DNA of 64,000 bases from the NCBI GenBank assembly GCA_963824905.1, contig CAWGRH010000027.1:558001-622000 (forward strand), written 5' to 3'. The translations under genes were made by a program, and so were the position numbers. Below the pieces are notes generated by a model, which had not been told where the DNA came from, made no database searches, and saw only the letters and a program-made list of their open reading frames with translations. Positions 27,006 to 35,855 of this stretch are shown one piece after another; the first letter of the stretch is position 1, and every line of letters starts with the position of its first letter. The stretch is from JAJPKK01 sp963824905. GTDB lineage: Bacteria; Pseudomonadota; Alphaproteobacteria; Rhizobiales; Xanthobacteraceae.

Positions 27006-27764
27006 ATGCGCAAGCTGCTGGTTGCCTTGCTGATGTTCGCCGCGTCGCCGGCGCTCGCCGAAGATAACCTCAAGCCCTCGGCGATCGATGCCAGCGTCCG
27101 CACCTTGCTGGCGTTCAAGGTCCCCGACGCGGTCGTCCAGAAATATTTGCCGCCGGGCTTCGAGTCGAACCCGGTTGCCGCCGGACCCGCCAAAGGCTCC
27201 AACCTCGGTATCACCCTGATCGACTACATCATGGTGCAGGATCCCGAAGGCAAATCGATGCCGCCGCGCAATGCCGTGGTGATCAACATGCCGGCGAAGA
27301 AGACCGCGACCGGCGAAGCGGTCGGGCTCGTGTTCAACGGCTTCACTGTCTCGGCCGGCGTTCCCGGACCGTACGGCGTGTTCGGGCCGGCCGATATTAC
27401 CATCGACCACGCGTTCCACACCGACCCCGACGGCAAGACCGTCATCAAGGAATCGTGGCAGGCCAAGGGCGCCGACGGCAGCGCACTCGCCGTCGCGCTC
27501 GAATTCATCCGCGGCACGCCGGTGCGCGGCAAGGTCGAGGCCAAGCTCCACTCGGCAGCGAAGCCCGACTTCTTCCGCGTCTATCGCTTCGAGCAGGGCG
27601 CCGACGTGGTGCGATCGAGCGCGACCGGTGTCGACCACGTGACCAACTTTTCGTTCAAGGCGTCCGGCCCGCGGCTCGCGCCGATCTTCGACGGCAACGA
27701 GCAGCTCATCGCCATCACCTCGGTGCCGCACTACTCGCGGACGATCTATCTGCAGGCGATGTAA
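27006..27764 (+). CDS. exported protein with weak acetoacetate decarboxylase-like pattern
   Basis: Protein of 252 residues. The signal MRKLLVALLMFAASPALA is followed by a beta-rich protein. FKVPDAVVQKYLPPGFESNP, GSNLGITLIDYIMVQDPEGK and PRNAVVINMPAKKTATGEAV faintly recall the acetoacetate decarboxylase-like fold, but the catalytic lysine cannot be identified and the protein is exported, so I do not propose that activity. ATG 27006 is preceded by GGGAG. It diverges from the ModA-like gene with a 61-base shared promoter region and is followed by a dispersed repeat. Confidence 0.7.
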   Translation: MRKLLVALLMFAASPALAEDNLKPSAIDASVRTLLAFKVPDAVVQKYLPPGFESNPVAAGPAKGSNLGITLIDYIMVQDPEGKSMPPRNAVVINMPAKKTATGEAVGLVFNGFTVSAGVPGPYGVFGPADITIDHAFHTDPDGKTVIKESWQAKGADGSALAVALEFIRGTPVRGKVEAKLHSAAKPDFFRVYRFEQGADVVRSSATGVDHVTNFSFKASGPRLAPIFDGNEQLIAITSVPHYSRTIYLQAM

Positions 27765-27793
27765 GCAGTGACGGCGCCATTACCATTTTCAGT

Positions 27794-27910
27794 GTCATGC
27801 CCCGCGAAAGCGGGGCATCCAGTAACCCCCGCGCCACCGATCTCGCGGAGCCATTGCCCCATCGAGAGTCCGGTGGTTACTGGATCGCCCGGTCAAGCCG
27901 GGCGATGACA
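27794..27910. repeat. dispersed intergenic repeat, GTCATGCC...GGCGATGAC type
   Basis: A 117-base composite palindrome starts with GTCATGCCCCGC-GAAA-GCGGGGCATCCAGTA and ends with TACTGGATCGCCCGGTCAAG and CCGGGCGATGAC. Elements of this form are common between genes of Bradyrhizobium and relatives. It sits between convergent genes. Confidence 0.8.
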
Positions 27911-27932
27911 GTCTGACGACGCCATCGGAGCA

Positions 27933-28919
27933 TTACTGCCGCGGAATGTGCGCGGCCTTGACCAGCGCGAGGTTCGCCTCGACGTCGTCGCGGAAGAATT
28001 TGCCGAATTGCTCGACGTTCATGTCGAGCGGCTCGACGCCGAGCTTGTCGAGCTGCGCGCGCACGTTCGGCGTCCCCAAAGCGGCTGCAACTTCGGCGTG
28101 GAGCTTCTCGACGATGTCGCGAGGCGTGGCGGCGGGCAGGAACAGCCCGCTCCAGAACGGATAGAACGAATCCGCCGGCAGGCCGGCCTCGACCGTCGTC
28201 GGGACGTCGGGCTTGAGCGCGGTCCGCTTCGGCGCGCTCACGGCGAGCGCGACGAGCTTGCCGTCGTTGATGAGTGCGAGCGACACCGTGAACGGCTGGA
28301 TGCTGAAATCGGCGCGCCCGGCGACGACGTCGGTGATCGCTTCCGGGGCGCCCTTGAAAGCGATGTGCTGAACCGAGATTCCGGCGCTCGCCAAAAGCCG
28401 CTCGGCGCCGAAATGCGACGCCGAGCCGATGCCGGCCGAGGTGTAGTTGAGCGCCCCGGGCCTCGCCTTCGCTGCCGCGATCAGGTCGCCGAGCGTCTTG
28501 TAGCCGCTCGCGGGGTACGTCACGACGGCCAATGGCTGCTGGCCAAGCCCGATCACCGGCACGAAATCGCGCAGGGTGTCGTAAGGTATCTTCGAATAGA
28601 GTGCGTTCGCGATCGACAGCGCGCCGTAGGCGAGCACGGTATAGCCGTCCGGCGCCGATTTCGCGACCACGTTGGCGCCGATCGTGCCGCCGGCGCCCGG
28701 CCGATTCTCGACGACGATGGTCCGTCCGAGCTGCTTGCCGACCTGGTCCATGACGACGCGGGTCATCACATCGGTCGCACTGCCGGCGCCGAGCGGAACG
28801 ATCACCGTGATGTTGCGCGACGGCCAATCCTGAGCGGACGCGGGGGCCGCGAGCCCGATCAGCATGCCGACGACCGAGAGCATGCATACCGTCGCCGGGG
28901 TCGACCGTCCGAGCCTCAT
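27933..28919 (-). CDS. Bug/TctC-family periplasmic solute-binding protein
   Basis: Protein of 328 residues. Signal MRLGRSTPATVCMLSVVGML...PASAQ, then the Bug family hallmarks WPSRNITVIVPLGAGSATDV, VVENRPGAGGTIGANVVAKS, PDGYTV and NYTSAGIGSASHFGAERL. These proteins feed carboxylates to tripartite tricarboxylate (TctAB) transporters, but no tctAB genes are visible here; orphan receptors of this family are frequent. ATG 28919 is preceded by GGAGGAGG. A dispersed repeat begins about 30 bases upstream, so its promoter may overlap that element. Confidence 0.88.
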   Translation of the reverse strand: MRLGRSTPATVCMLSVVGMLIGLAAPASAQDWPSRNITVIVPLGAGSATDVMTRVVMDQVGKQLGRTIVVENRPGAGGTIGANVVAKSAPDGYTVLAYGALSIANALYSKIPYDTLRDFVPVIGLGQQPLAVVTYPASGYKTLGDLIAAAKARPGALNYTSAGIGSASHFGAERLLASAGISVQHIAFKGAPEAITDVVAGRADFSIQPFTVSLALINDGKLVALAVSAPKRTALKPDVPTTVEAGLPADSFYPFWSGLFLPAATPRDIVEKLHAEVAAALGTPNVRAQLDKLGVEPLDMNVEQFGKFFRDDVEANLALVKAAHIPRQ

Positions 28920-28950
28920 TGTCTCCTCCTCCAACGCTTAAACCCTTGCC

Positions 28951-29125
28951 GACCTCATCCTGAGGAGCGTCCGCCGAAATCAGGCTTGCCTGACTTCGGC
29001 ACTCAATAATGTCGAAATCGGCAACAGCCGATTTCGATGGACGCGTCTCGAAGGACGGCCACAAGCCGCAGCGGCTGCGGCTATCCTTCGAGACGCCTGC
29101 TTCGCAGGCTCCTCAGGATGAGGTC
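28951..29125. repeat. dispersed intergenic repeat, GACCTCATCCTGAGGAG type, copy 1
   Basis: The outer arms GACCTCATCCTGAGGAG and CTCCTCAGGATGAGGTC are inverted, with an inner palindrome GCGTCTCGAAGG...CCTTCGAGACGC. This copy carries an extra inner module of about 70 bases containing two smaller palindromes that the copy at 33047 lacks. Such repeats are widespread in Bradyrhizobium-type genomes. Confidence 0.85.
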
Positions 29126-29256
29126 AGAATATACATACAGCCCGTCATTATCCGGAGACGGCCCGTGGCCGCAAGACGAGGGCGCTCGCGACTCTGCTAT
29201 CATTGGATGCAAGCGGTGCGCCCGCTTGCGACCCAACACCGCTACGGAGACGACGG

Positions 29257-29694
29257 ATGGCCGTCTTGAATGCCTTCATCGCGAGGACAATCGCCTGGTA
29301 TCTCGTCATCGCCGGGGCGATCACCGCGACCTCGATCCTGTTCGCGGTCGACATCGGCCTGTTCACGCCGATCTTCGGCGGGATCGTCGATTACACGCCG
29401 GCGAGCGTGCCGGCGCTGCGGCACTGGGGGTTCTTGATCTTCGGGATCGGCGCGCTGATGATCGTTGCAGCGTTCCGGCCGTGGCTACGGTTCGAGACGA
29501 TGCTGTTCTGCACGCTGGAGAAGTGTTTCATCGTCTATCTTTTCCTCGCCAACCTCGGTCAGCCGTGGAGCAAGGGATATCTCGGCGCCGCGATCGTCGA
29601 CGGCTCCATCGCGGCTTATGGCATTCTGTATTTCCTGAGCGACCAGGGCCGCCCCTCGCGCTGGATCAAGGACGAAGGTATAGATCGGCGATGA
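29257..29694 (+). CDS. small four-helix integral membrane protein
   Basis: Protein of 145 residues with about four hydrophobic helices (TIAWYLVIAGAITATSILFA, LRHWGFLIFGIGALMIVAAF, MLFCTLEKCFIVYLFLANLG, GAAIVDGSIAAYGILYFLSD). No known transporter or enzyme motif. ATG 29257 follows GGAGACGACGG. Its stop overlaps the start of the next gene (ATGA), so it is translationally coupled to the HAD phosphatase and probably serves with it or the downstream sulfatase. Confidence 0.75.
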   Translation: MAVLNAFIARTIAWYLVIAGAITATSILFAVDIGLFTPIFGGIVDYTPASVPALRHWGFLIFGIGALMIVAAFRPWLRFETMLFCTLEKCFIVYLFLANLGQPWSKGYLGAAIVDGSIAAYGILYFLSDQGRPSRWIKDEGIDRR

Positions 29695-30740
29695 ACGACG
29701 CGAAGAAAATGCCCTCACCCGTGCTCAGCCGCCGCCTCATGCTCGCGGGCCTCGCCACGTTGCCCGCGGCGTCGGCGACATTCCATACGGCTGCGGGGCA
29801 GGCCGGTCCGCTGCCGTCGTGGAACTACGGGCCGGCGAGGCAGGCGATCTTCGACTTCGTCCGCGCGACCATCGATCGGACCAGCCCGAGCTATGTCCCT
29901 CCCGAAGACCGCTTCGCCGTTTTCGACCAGGATGGCACGCTGTGGGTCGAGCACCCGCTCTACACCCAGTTCGTATTCTGCCTCGACCGCGTCCCCGCGG
30001 TGGCAGCGCAGAAGCCCGCATTGAAGAACACCGAGCCGTTCAAGACCGTGCTGTCGGGAAACCGCGACGCGATCGCGAAGCTTTCGGTGCAGGACTTCGA
30101 GAAGATCGGTGCCGCGACCTTGACCGGGATGACGGTCGAGCAGTTCAGCGCCGAGGTGCGGACCTGGCTCGACCGCGCACGGCACCCACGATGGAACAGG
30201 CCTTACACGGACCTCGTCTATCAGCCGATGATCGAGGTCCTGCAATACCTGCGCAATAACGCTTTTCGGACCTACATCGTGACCGGCGGCGGCCAGGACT
30301 TCGTGCGGGTCTACGCGAATAAGGTCTACGGCGTCCCGCCCGAGCAGGTGGTCGGCACCGCGCTCGCGACGAAGTTCGGCCACGCCAAGGACGGCAAGCC
30401 GGAGCTCACCAAGGAGCCCAAGCTGCTGTTCGTCGACGATCACGCCGGCAAGCCCGAAGGCATCAACCTGATGATCGGGCGGCGGCCGTTCGCGGCGTTC
30501 GGAAACTCGACTGGCGACCGCGACATGCTGGAATGGACGGCGGCCGGTGACGGCGCCCGGCTAAAGATGCTCGTGCTGCATGACGATGCCGCGCGGGAAT
30601 ATGCCTACGGACCCGCAGCGGGCCTTCCCGACAGCAAGGTCGGCACCTTCACGCAGGCGCTTTATGATCAGGCGATGAAGAGCAGCTGGACGGTGATCAG
30701 CATGAAGAACGATTGGAAGCGAATCTTCGCGTTCGAATGA
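29691..30740 (+). CDS. exported HAD-family phosphatase
   Basis: Protein of 349 residues. A twin-arginine-like N-terminus (SRRLMLAGLATLPAASATF) suggests export. The haloacid-dehalogenase motifs are in order: nucleophile motif F-D79-Q-D81-G-T, motif II Thr in TYIVTGGGQDF, a lysine further on, and the acidic motif IV in FAAFGNSTGDRDMLEW. It would hydrolyse a phosphomonoester. ATGA overlap with the upstream membrane protein and the downstream sulfatase on the same strand (135 bases) suggest one transcription unit for scavenging phosphate and sulfate esters. The natural substrate is unknown. Confidence 0.83.
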   Translation: MNDAKKMPSPVLSRRLMLAGLATLPAASATFHTAAGQAGPLPSWNYGPARQAIFDFVRATIDRTSPSYVPPEDRFAVFDQDGTLWVEHPLYTQFVFCLDRVPAVAAQKPALKNTEPFKTVLSGNRDAIAKLSVQDFEKIGAATLTGMTVEQFSAEVRTWLDRARHPRWNRPYTDLVYQPMIEVLQYLRNNAFRTYIVTGGGQDFVRVYANKVYGVPPEQVVGTALATKFGHAKDGKPELTKEPKLLFVDDHAGKPEGINLMIGRRPFAAFGNSTGDRDMLEWTAAGDGARLKMLVLHDDAAREYAYGPAAGLPDSKVGTFTQALYDQAMKSSWTVISMKNDWKRIFAFE

Positions 30741-30875
30741 AATCTGCGCCGTCATTTAGTCTTCGTGTCCGGGCGCTACCCCCACAGGACGCGGTTGCCG
30801 GAATTGCATAGTCCGACTTGCCGCATCAGCCGATGTATGTCGGCCTCGGCCACTTCCTCAACGGAGGGCAAGACC

Positions 30876-32474
30876 ATGAAGATCATGCGGAAGTTATGTC
30901 TCGTGGCGCTCGCGCTGCTCGCGGCCGTCATCGTGACGATGCGACCCGCCGCAGCACAGCAGCAGCGTCCGAACATGATCGTGATCATGGGCGACGACAT
31001 CGGCTGGTTCAACGTCGGGGCCTACAACCAGGGCATGATGTCGGGCCGGACGCCGAATCTCGACCGGCTCGCTGCCGAGGGCATGCGGTTCACCGACTAC
31101 TATGCCGAGGCGAGCTGCACCGCAGGCCGCGCGAACTTCATCACCGGTGAATTGCCGATCCGCACGGGGCTGACCACGGTCGGCCAGGCCGGCGCCCCGA
31201 TCGGCATGCCCGACCAGGCCCCCACCATCGCCACGGCGCTCAAGTCGATGGGCTACGCGACCGGCCAGTTCGGCAAGAACCATCTCGGCGATCTCAACCG
31301 ATTCCTGCCCACCGTGCACGGCTTCGACGAATTCTTCGGCTACCTCTATCACCTCGACGCGATGGAGGACCCCTGCCACCCGAACTATCCGCAGGCGCTC
31401 AAGAACACGGTCGGCCCACGCAACATGGTGCACAGCTACGCGACCACCGTCGACGACCAGACGGTGCAACCGCGCTGGGGCAAGATCGGCAAGCAGCGCA
31501 TCGAGGATGCCGGCGAACTGTGCCCCAAGCGCATGGAAACGGTCGACGACGAGATTCTCGCCGAGACGACTAAGTTCATCGACAAGTCGCGAGCCGAGAA
31601 CAAGCCGTTCTTCATCTGGCTCAATCCGACGCGCATGCACGTCGTCACGCACCTCTCGGAGAAATACGAGAAGATGCGCAATTCGGACAACGGCTGGACC
31701 ATCGAAGAGGCCGGCATGGCGCAACTCGACGACGTCGTCGGCGCGGTGATGCAGAAGCTCAAGGACGCCGGGATCGAGAACGACACCGTCATCGCCTTCA
31801 CCACCGACAACGGCGCCGAGAACTTCACCTGGCCGGACGGCGGGCAGACCCCGTTCGCCGGCGGCAAGGGCACCGTGCTCGAAGGCGGCTTCCGCGTGCC
31901 GATGATTCTGCGCTGGCCGGGCAAGGTGCCGGCAGGCAAGGTCGAAAACCAGATCGTGTCGGGGCTCGACTGGTTCCCGACGCTGGTGTCGCTCGCCGGC
32001 AACCCCAACATCGCGGACGAGCTCAAGAAGGGCAAACAGATCGGCGATCGCACCTACAAGGTCTATCTCGACGGCTACGACCAGACCGATCTCTTCACCG
32101 GCAAGGGCAAGACGAAGCGGAGCGAGATTTTCTATTTCGCGGAATCGACGCTCGGCGCGGTGCGGATCAACGACTTCAAATACCGCTTCATCGATCAGCC
32201 CCAGGGCTGGCTCGGTGGCACCGTGAAGATGGACTGGCCGATCCTCACCAACCTGCGCCTCGACCCGCTCGAGCGCACCGGCATCGGTGCATCGTTGAAT
32301 TTCGCCAGCTGGTACACCTACGAGTTCTGGCGCTTCGTCTTCGTCAAGGACGAGGTGGGCAAGTACGCCCAGACCTTCATCGACTACCCGCCGATGCAGC
32401 CCGGGGCGAGCTTCAATCTCGAAAACCTGAAGGTCGAGCTCGAAAAGAAGATCCAGGCGCACGGCGCCCAGTAA
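30876..32474 (+). CDS. periplasmic sulfatase (formylglycine type)
   Basis: Protein of 532 residues. The signal peptide MKIMRKLCLVALALLAAVIV...AAAQ precedes PNMIVIMGDDIGWF, where D40 and D41 are metal ligands. The formylglycine site is C81-T-A-G-R, fitting the C-x-(P/A)-x-R rule; the Cys must be converted to formylglycine by an FGE or anaerobic enzyme that is not in this window. A later TTDNGAEN supplies further metal ligands. It hydrolyses a sulfate ester; the subfamily is that of arylsulfatase-like enzymes with no certain substrate. ATG 30876 follows GGAGGG. The HAD phosphatase gene lies upstream. Confidence 0.9.
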   Translation: MKIMRKLCLVALALLAAVIVTMRPAAAQQQRPNMIVIMGDDIGWFNVGAYNQGMMSGRTPNLDRLAAEGMRFTDYYAEASCTAGRANFITGELPIRTGLTTVGQAGAPIGMPDQAPTIATALKSMGYATGQFGKNHLGDLNRFLPTVHGFDEFFGYLYHLDAMEDPCHPNYPQALKNTVGPRNMVHSYATTVDDQTVQPRWGKIGKQRIEDAGELCPKRMETVDDEILAETTKFIDKSRAENKPFFIWLNPTRMHVVTHLSEKYEKMRNSDNGWTIEEAGMAQLDDVVGAVMQKLKDAGIENDTVIAFTTDNGAENFTWPDGGQTPFAGGKGTVLEGGFRVPMILRWPGKVPAGKVENQIVSGLDWFPTLVSLAGNPNIADELKKGKQIGDRTYKVYLDGYDQTDLFTGKGKTKRSEIFYFAESTLGAVRINDFKYRFIDQPQGWLGGTVKMDWPILTNLRLDPLERTGIGASLNFASWYTYEFWRFVFVKDEVGKYAQTFIDYPPMQPGASFNLENLKVELEKKIQAHGAQ

Positions 32475-32623
32475 AGCTCGCGCAAACCATGCCGCGTGTT
32501 CCGCGCCGCCGCGCGGACCACGCGGCCTTGCGCGGCGAAGGGACGCGGCATAAGCCTATCCGTGACGGATTGCCGCGATCGCCGGGATCGGCTCGGCTGC
32601 GGTCGCGCGCGAGGAGATCGGCC

Positions 32624-32977
32624 ATGGGCCCCTTTCGATTGCTGGCGCTCGCGGCAATGATCGCCGCTTCGGCAGGCACGGCTCACGCGGGCCCTTGCTC
32701 GGCGCAGATCGATTTGATGCAGGCGCGCTTCGATGCGAAGCTCGGGGCGGCGGCCCGCGGCGGACCGACCGCGCGCGAAACCGTCGCGGCGACCGATCAC
32801 CGACAGCCGACACCGGATTCGATCGCTGCTGCGGAGGCGAAGCTTGGCGACTTGTCGGCGACGACGGTCGAAGCGATCGAATCCGGGATGGCGCGCGCCC
32901 GCAAGGCCGACGCCGAAGGCAACAAGACCGCCTGCGACGCGGCGCTCGCCGAGGTGTCGCGGGCCATCGGCCCGTAA
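32624..32977 (+). CDS. small exported protein
   Basis: Protein of 117 residues. Signal MGPFRLLALAAMIAASAGTAHA, then a helical mature part starting GPCSAQIDLMQARFDAKLGA, with two cysteines far apart (near the N-terminus and in GNKTACDAAL). GAGGAG lies just before ATG 32624. An in-frame extension to 32489 is arginine-rich and unlikely. No family recognised. It may share the transcript of the sulfatase about 150 bases upstream. Confidence 0.7.
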   Translation: MGPFRLLALAAMIAASAGTAHAGPCSAQIDLMQARFDAKLGAAARGGPTARETVAATDHRQPTPDSIAAAEAKLGDLSATTVEAIESGMARARKADAEGNKTACDAALAEVSRAIGP

Positions 32978-33046
32978 TTGCCATCTTTGCGTCATGTCTG
33001 ATAGGGACGGGCGTCGTCGGTCAAGCTGAGCTCTGAACCCTTCACT

Positions 33047-33156
33047 GACCTCATCCTGAGGAGCCCGCGAAGCGGGCGTCTCGAAGGATGGCCACGGGCC
33101 GCGGCATATGTGGCCATCCTTCGAGACGGCGCTTCGCGCCTCCTCAGGATGAGGTC
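33047..33156. repeat. dispersed intergenic repeat, GACCTCATCCTGAGGAG type, copy 2
   Basis: The second copy of the family at 28951 is the simple form: arms GACCTCATCCTGAGGAG and CTCCTCAGGATGAGGTC around GGGCGTCTCGAAGGATGGCC and its complement. It lies directly upstream of the octaheme cytochrome gene. Confidence 0.85.
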
Positions 33157-33222
33157 GGCAAGGATTGAGCAGTTCGGCGCGGTCGCTCCGCACGACCAAG
33201 ATGGCCCTATGCCGAACAGGCG

Positions 33223-35739
33223 GTGACATTGGCGCGCAAACCCGGCAAGCCTCCGAGCAAACGCGGGCCTCAACGTCCGAACCCCGCACCTGCGCCGGTG
33301 AAGCGCGAGCCCGCGCCGCCGCCGCACTCCGCGCAGGCCGCCCTACCCCGGCGTCGCACTGCTCCGATCATCGCTGCGGCTGTCGCTGTCGTCCTGATCG
33401 CGGGCGTCGTCGCGCTCTATCTCGCGACCGACGGCCTGCGCGACCTTTTCGCCTCCCGCACCGAAGTCGCGGCGGCGCCGAGCTTCGTCGGCAGCGAGAC
33501 CTGCGCCGGCTGCCATCGCAACGAGGCGACGCTCTGGCGCGCGTCCCAGCACAGCCACGCCATGGCGCACGCGAGCGACGGCACCGTGCTCGGCGACTTC
33601 AATGACGCGAGCTTCGACTATCACGGCGTGACGTCACGCTTCTTTCGCAAGGACGGCAAGTTCCTCGTCGAGACCGACGGGCCGGACGGCAAGCTCGCCA
33701 CGTTCGAAGTGAAGTACACCTTCGGCCTCGATCCCTTGCAGCAGTACCTCGTCGAATTTCCCGACGGCCGCGTGCAGGCGCTCGCGCTCGCCTGGGATGC
33801 GCGACCCAAGGACCAGGGCGGCCAGCGTTGGTTTCACCTCTACGCGGAAGAGGACATCAAACACGACGACGTCCTGCATTGGACCAAGCTCAATCAGAAC
33901 TGGAACTTCATGTGCGCCGAATGCCATTCGACCGGCGTGCGCAAGAACTACGACGCCGCCAAGGATCGCTTTGCGACGCACTTTGCCGAGATCAGCGTCG
34001 GCTGCGAGGCCTGCCACGGCGAGGGCTCGCGCCACGTCGCGTGGGCCCACGCGCGCCAGGGATGGTCGCCGTTCGGCAAGACCGACGATCCCCGCATGGG
34101 GCTTCTCGCGCGGTTCGACGAACGGCGCGGCGTCGCCTGGTCGATCGATCCGAAGACCGGCAACGCCGCGCGCAATTTCACGCCGGCGACGACGCGCAAG
34201 GAGGTCGAGACCTGCGGCCGCTGTCATGCGCGCCGCGGTGAATTCTCCGAAGACTGGATACCGGGGCGCCCGCTGTCGGACACCCATGCGGTCGCGCCGC
34301 TGTCGCGCGGCCTCTATCAGGCCGACGGACAGGTGCGCGACGAGGTCTACAACTACGGCTCGTTCAAGCAGAGCCGGATGTTCGCGGCCGGCGTGACCTG
34401 CAGCGACTGCCACGAGCCGCACAGCGCAAAGCTCCGCGCGCCCGGCGCCGAGGTCTGCTCGCAATGCCATGCGGCGGAGAAATACGCCTCCGTTGCGCAT
34501 CGCCACCACGAAGGTGTCGATCCCGCGCCGACCTGCATCTCCTGCCACATGCCGGCGCGTACCTACATGGTGGTCGACGTCCGCCACGACCACGGTTTCC
34601 GCATCCCGCGGCCCGACCTCACGGCGACGCTCGGTACGCCGAACACATGCAACGACTGCCACACCGACAAGTCACCAGACTGGGCCGCAGCGGCGATTGC
34701 GGGCTGGCACGGGCCGAGTCGTAAGGGCTTCCAGAACTATGCCGCCGCCTTCCGCACCGCTTGGGAGGGCGGGGCCGACACTTCGGCGCAGCTCGCCGCC
34801 GTCGCCGCCAATCGGGCGACACCGGCTTTCGCCCGCGCCGGCGCGCTCGCGGAGCTGCACGCGTCGCCGGCAAATCTCGAGACCGCAGAAACGGCGCTCG
34901 CCGATCCCGACCCGATGGTGCGGATCGGCGCCCTCGACATGATCGACGGTTTACCGGCCGATCAGCTCTGGCAGCTTGCTTCGCCTCTGTTGTCGGACCC
35001 TGTCCGCGGCGTCCGCATCCGGGCGGCAGCATTGCTCGCGGCAATTCCGGCGGGAAGCCTGGCGCCAGCCGACCGCGAACGCTTCGGCGAGGCCGCAGCC
35101 GAGTTCGTGGCCGCGCAGCAGCTCAACGCCGACCGTCCGGAGTCGCGCTCGGCGCTCGGGACCTTCTTTGCGCGGCAGCGGCGCTTTGACGACGCCGAGG
35201 CCGAATACAAGGCGGCGCTTGCCTTAAGCCCGCGCTACGTGCCGGCATCGATCAATCTCGCCGATCTCTATCGCCAGACCGGACGCGACGGCGACGGCGA
35301 AACCGCGCTGCGCACGGCGATCGCCGCGACGCCCGATGACGCGGGACTCCACCACGCGCTCGGGCTCGTGCTGACCCGGCTCAAGAAGCCTGACGACGCG
35401 CTCGCCGAGCTAGCCCGCGCCGCCGCGATCGAGCCGGGGCGGTCCCGCTACGCCTACGTCTATGCGGTCGGCCTCAACTCGGCCGGACGCGGCGCGGAGG
35501 CGTTGGCCGTGCTGAAGGACAATCTCGCCAAGCATCCTGACGACCGCGACACCTTGCTTGCGCTCGTTACATTCAACCGCGACGCTGGCGACATCGTCGC
35601 GGCGCTGGACTATGCCGCACGGCTCACGCGCCTCGCGCCGGACGATCGCGGCCTCGCCGATCTCGTCGCCGACCTGCGGCGGCGCCGAGAGAAGAACCAA
35701 GAGAAGAACCAGGAGACGAGCCCCGACAGAAAGGAGTGA
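33223..35739 (+). CDS. membrane-anchored octaheme cytochrome c with C-terminal TPR repeats
   Basis: Protein of 838 residues. A Pro-rich cytoplasmic start (residues 1-45) is followed by one membrane helix (TAPIIAAAVAVVLIAGVVAL) and a periplasmic part. Eight CxxCH heme sites are visible in order: CAGCH, CAECH, CEACH, CGRCH, CSDCH, CSQCH, CISCH, CNDCH, resembling the cytochrome c554/c-prime type of multiheme fold. After a helical HEAT-like stretch, TPR units occupy about residues 620-820 (e.g. PRYVPASINLADLYRQTGRD). It should pass electrons in the periplasm; the substrate is not known. GTG at 33223 is the only start that keeps the anchor and has an upstream AGGCG. It is convergent with the NosR-like gene. 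Confidence 0.88.
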   Translation: MTLARKPGKPPSKRGPQRPNPAPAPVKREPAPPPHSAQAALPRRRTAPIIAAAVAVVLIAGVVALYLATDGLRDLFASRTEVAAAPSFVGSETCAGCHRNEATLWRASQHSHAMAHASDGTVLGDFNDASFDYHGVTSRFFRKDGKFLVETDGPDGKLATFEVKYTFGLDPLQQYLVEFPDGRVQALALAWDARPKDQGGQRWFHLYAEEDIKHDDVLHWTKLNQNWNFMCAECHSTGVRKNYDAAKDRFATHFAEISVGCEACHGEGSRHVAWAHARQGWSPFGKTDDPRMGLLARFDERRGVAWSIDPKTGNAARNFTPATTRKEVETCGRCHARRGEFSEDWIPGRPLSDTHAVAPLSRGLYQADGQVRDEVYNYGSFKQSRMFAAGVTCSDCHEPHSAKLRAPGAEVCSQCHAAEKYASVAHRHHEGVDPAPTCISCHMPARTYMVVDVRHDHGFRIPRPDLTATLGTPNTCNDCHTDKSPDWAAAAIAGWHGPSRKGFQNYAAAFRTAWEGGADTSAQLAAVAANRATPAFARAGALAELHASPANLETAETALADPDPMVRIGALDMIDGLPADQLWQLASPLLSDPVRGVRIRAAALLAAIPAGSLAPADRERFGEAAAEFVAAQQLNADRPESRSALGTFFARQRRFDDAEAEYKAALALSPRYVPASINLADLYRQTGRDGDGETALRTAIAATPDDAGLHHALGLVLTRLKKPDDALAELARAAAIEPGRSRYAYVYAVGLNSAGRGAEALAVLKDNLAKHPDDRDTLLALVTFNRDAGDIVAALDYAARLTRLAPDDRGLADLVADLRRRREKNQEKNQETSPDRKE

Positions 35740-35855
35740 GCCACGAGTCGCCGGACGCATCCGCGACCCGGGTTCGGTTCACTCACCGACGTTCTGCGCC
35801 CTTGCTGAAACCCGACCCCCCGTCATAGACGCGTCGGCGGCGGCGTCGCGATCAC

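Noticed and set aside
28951..29125. Dispersed repeat considered as an insertion-sequence end
   Set aside because: No transposase or target duplication nearby; the structure matches short non-coding intergenic repeats.
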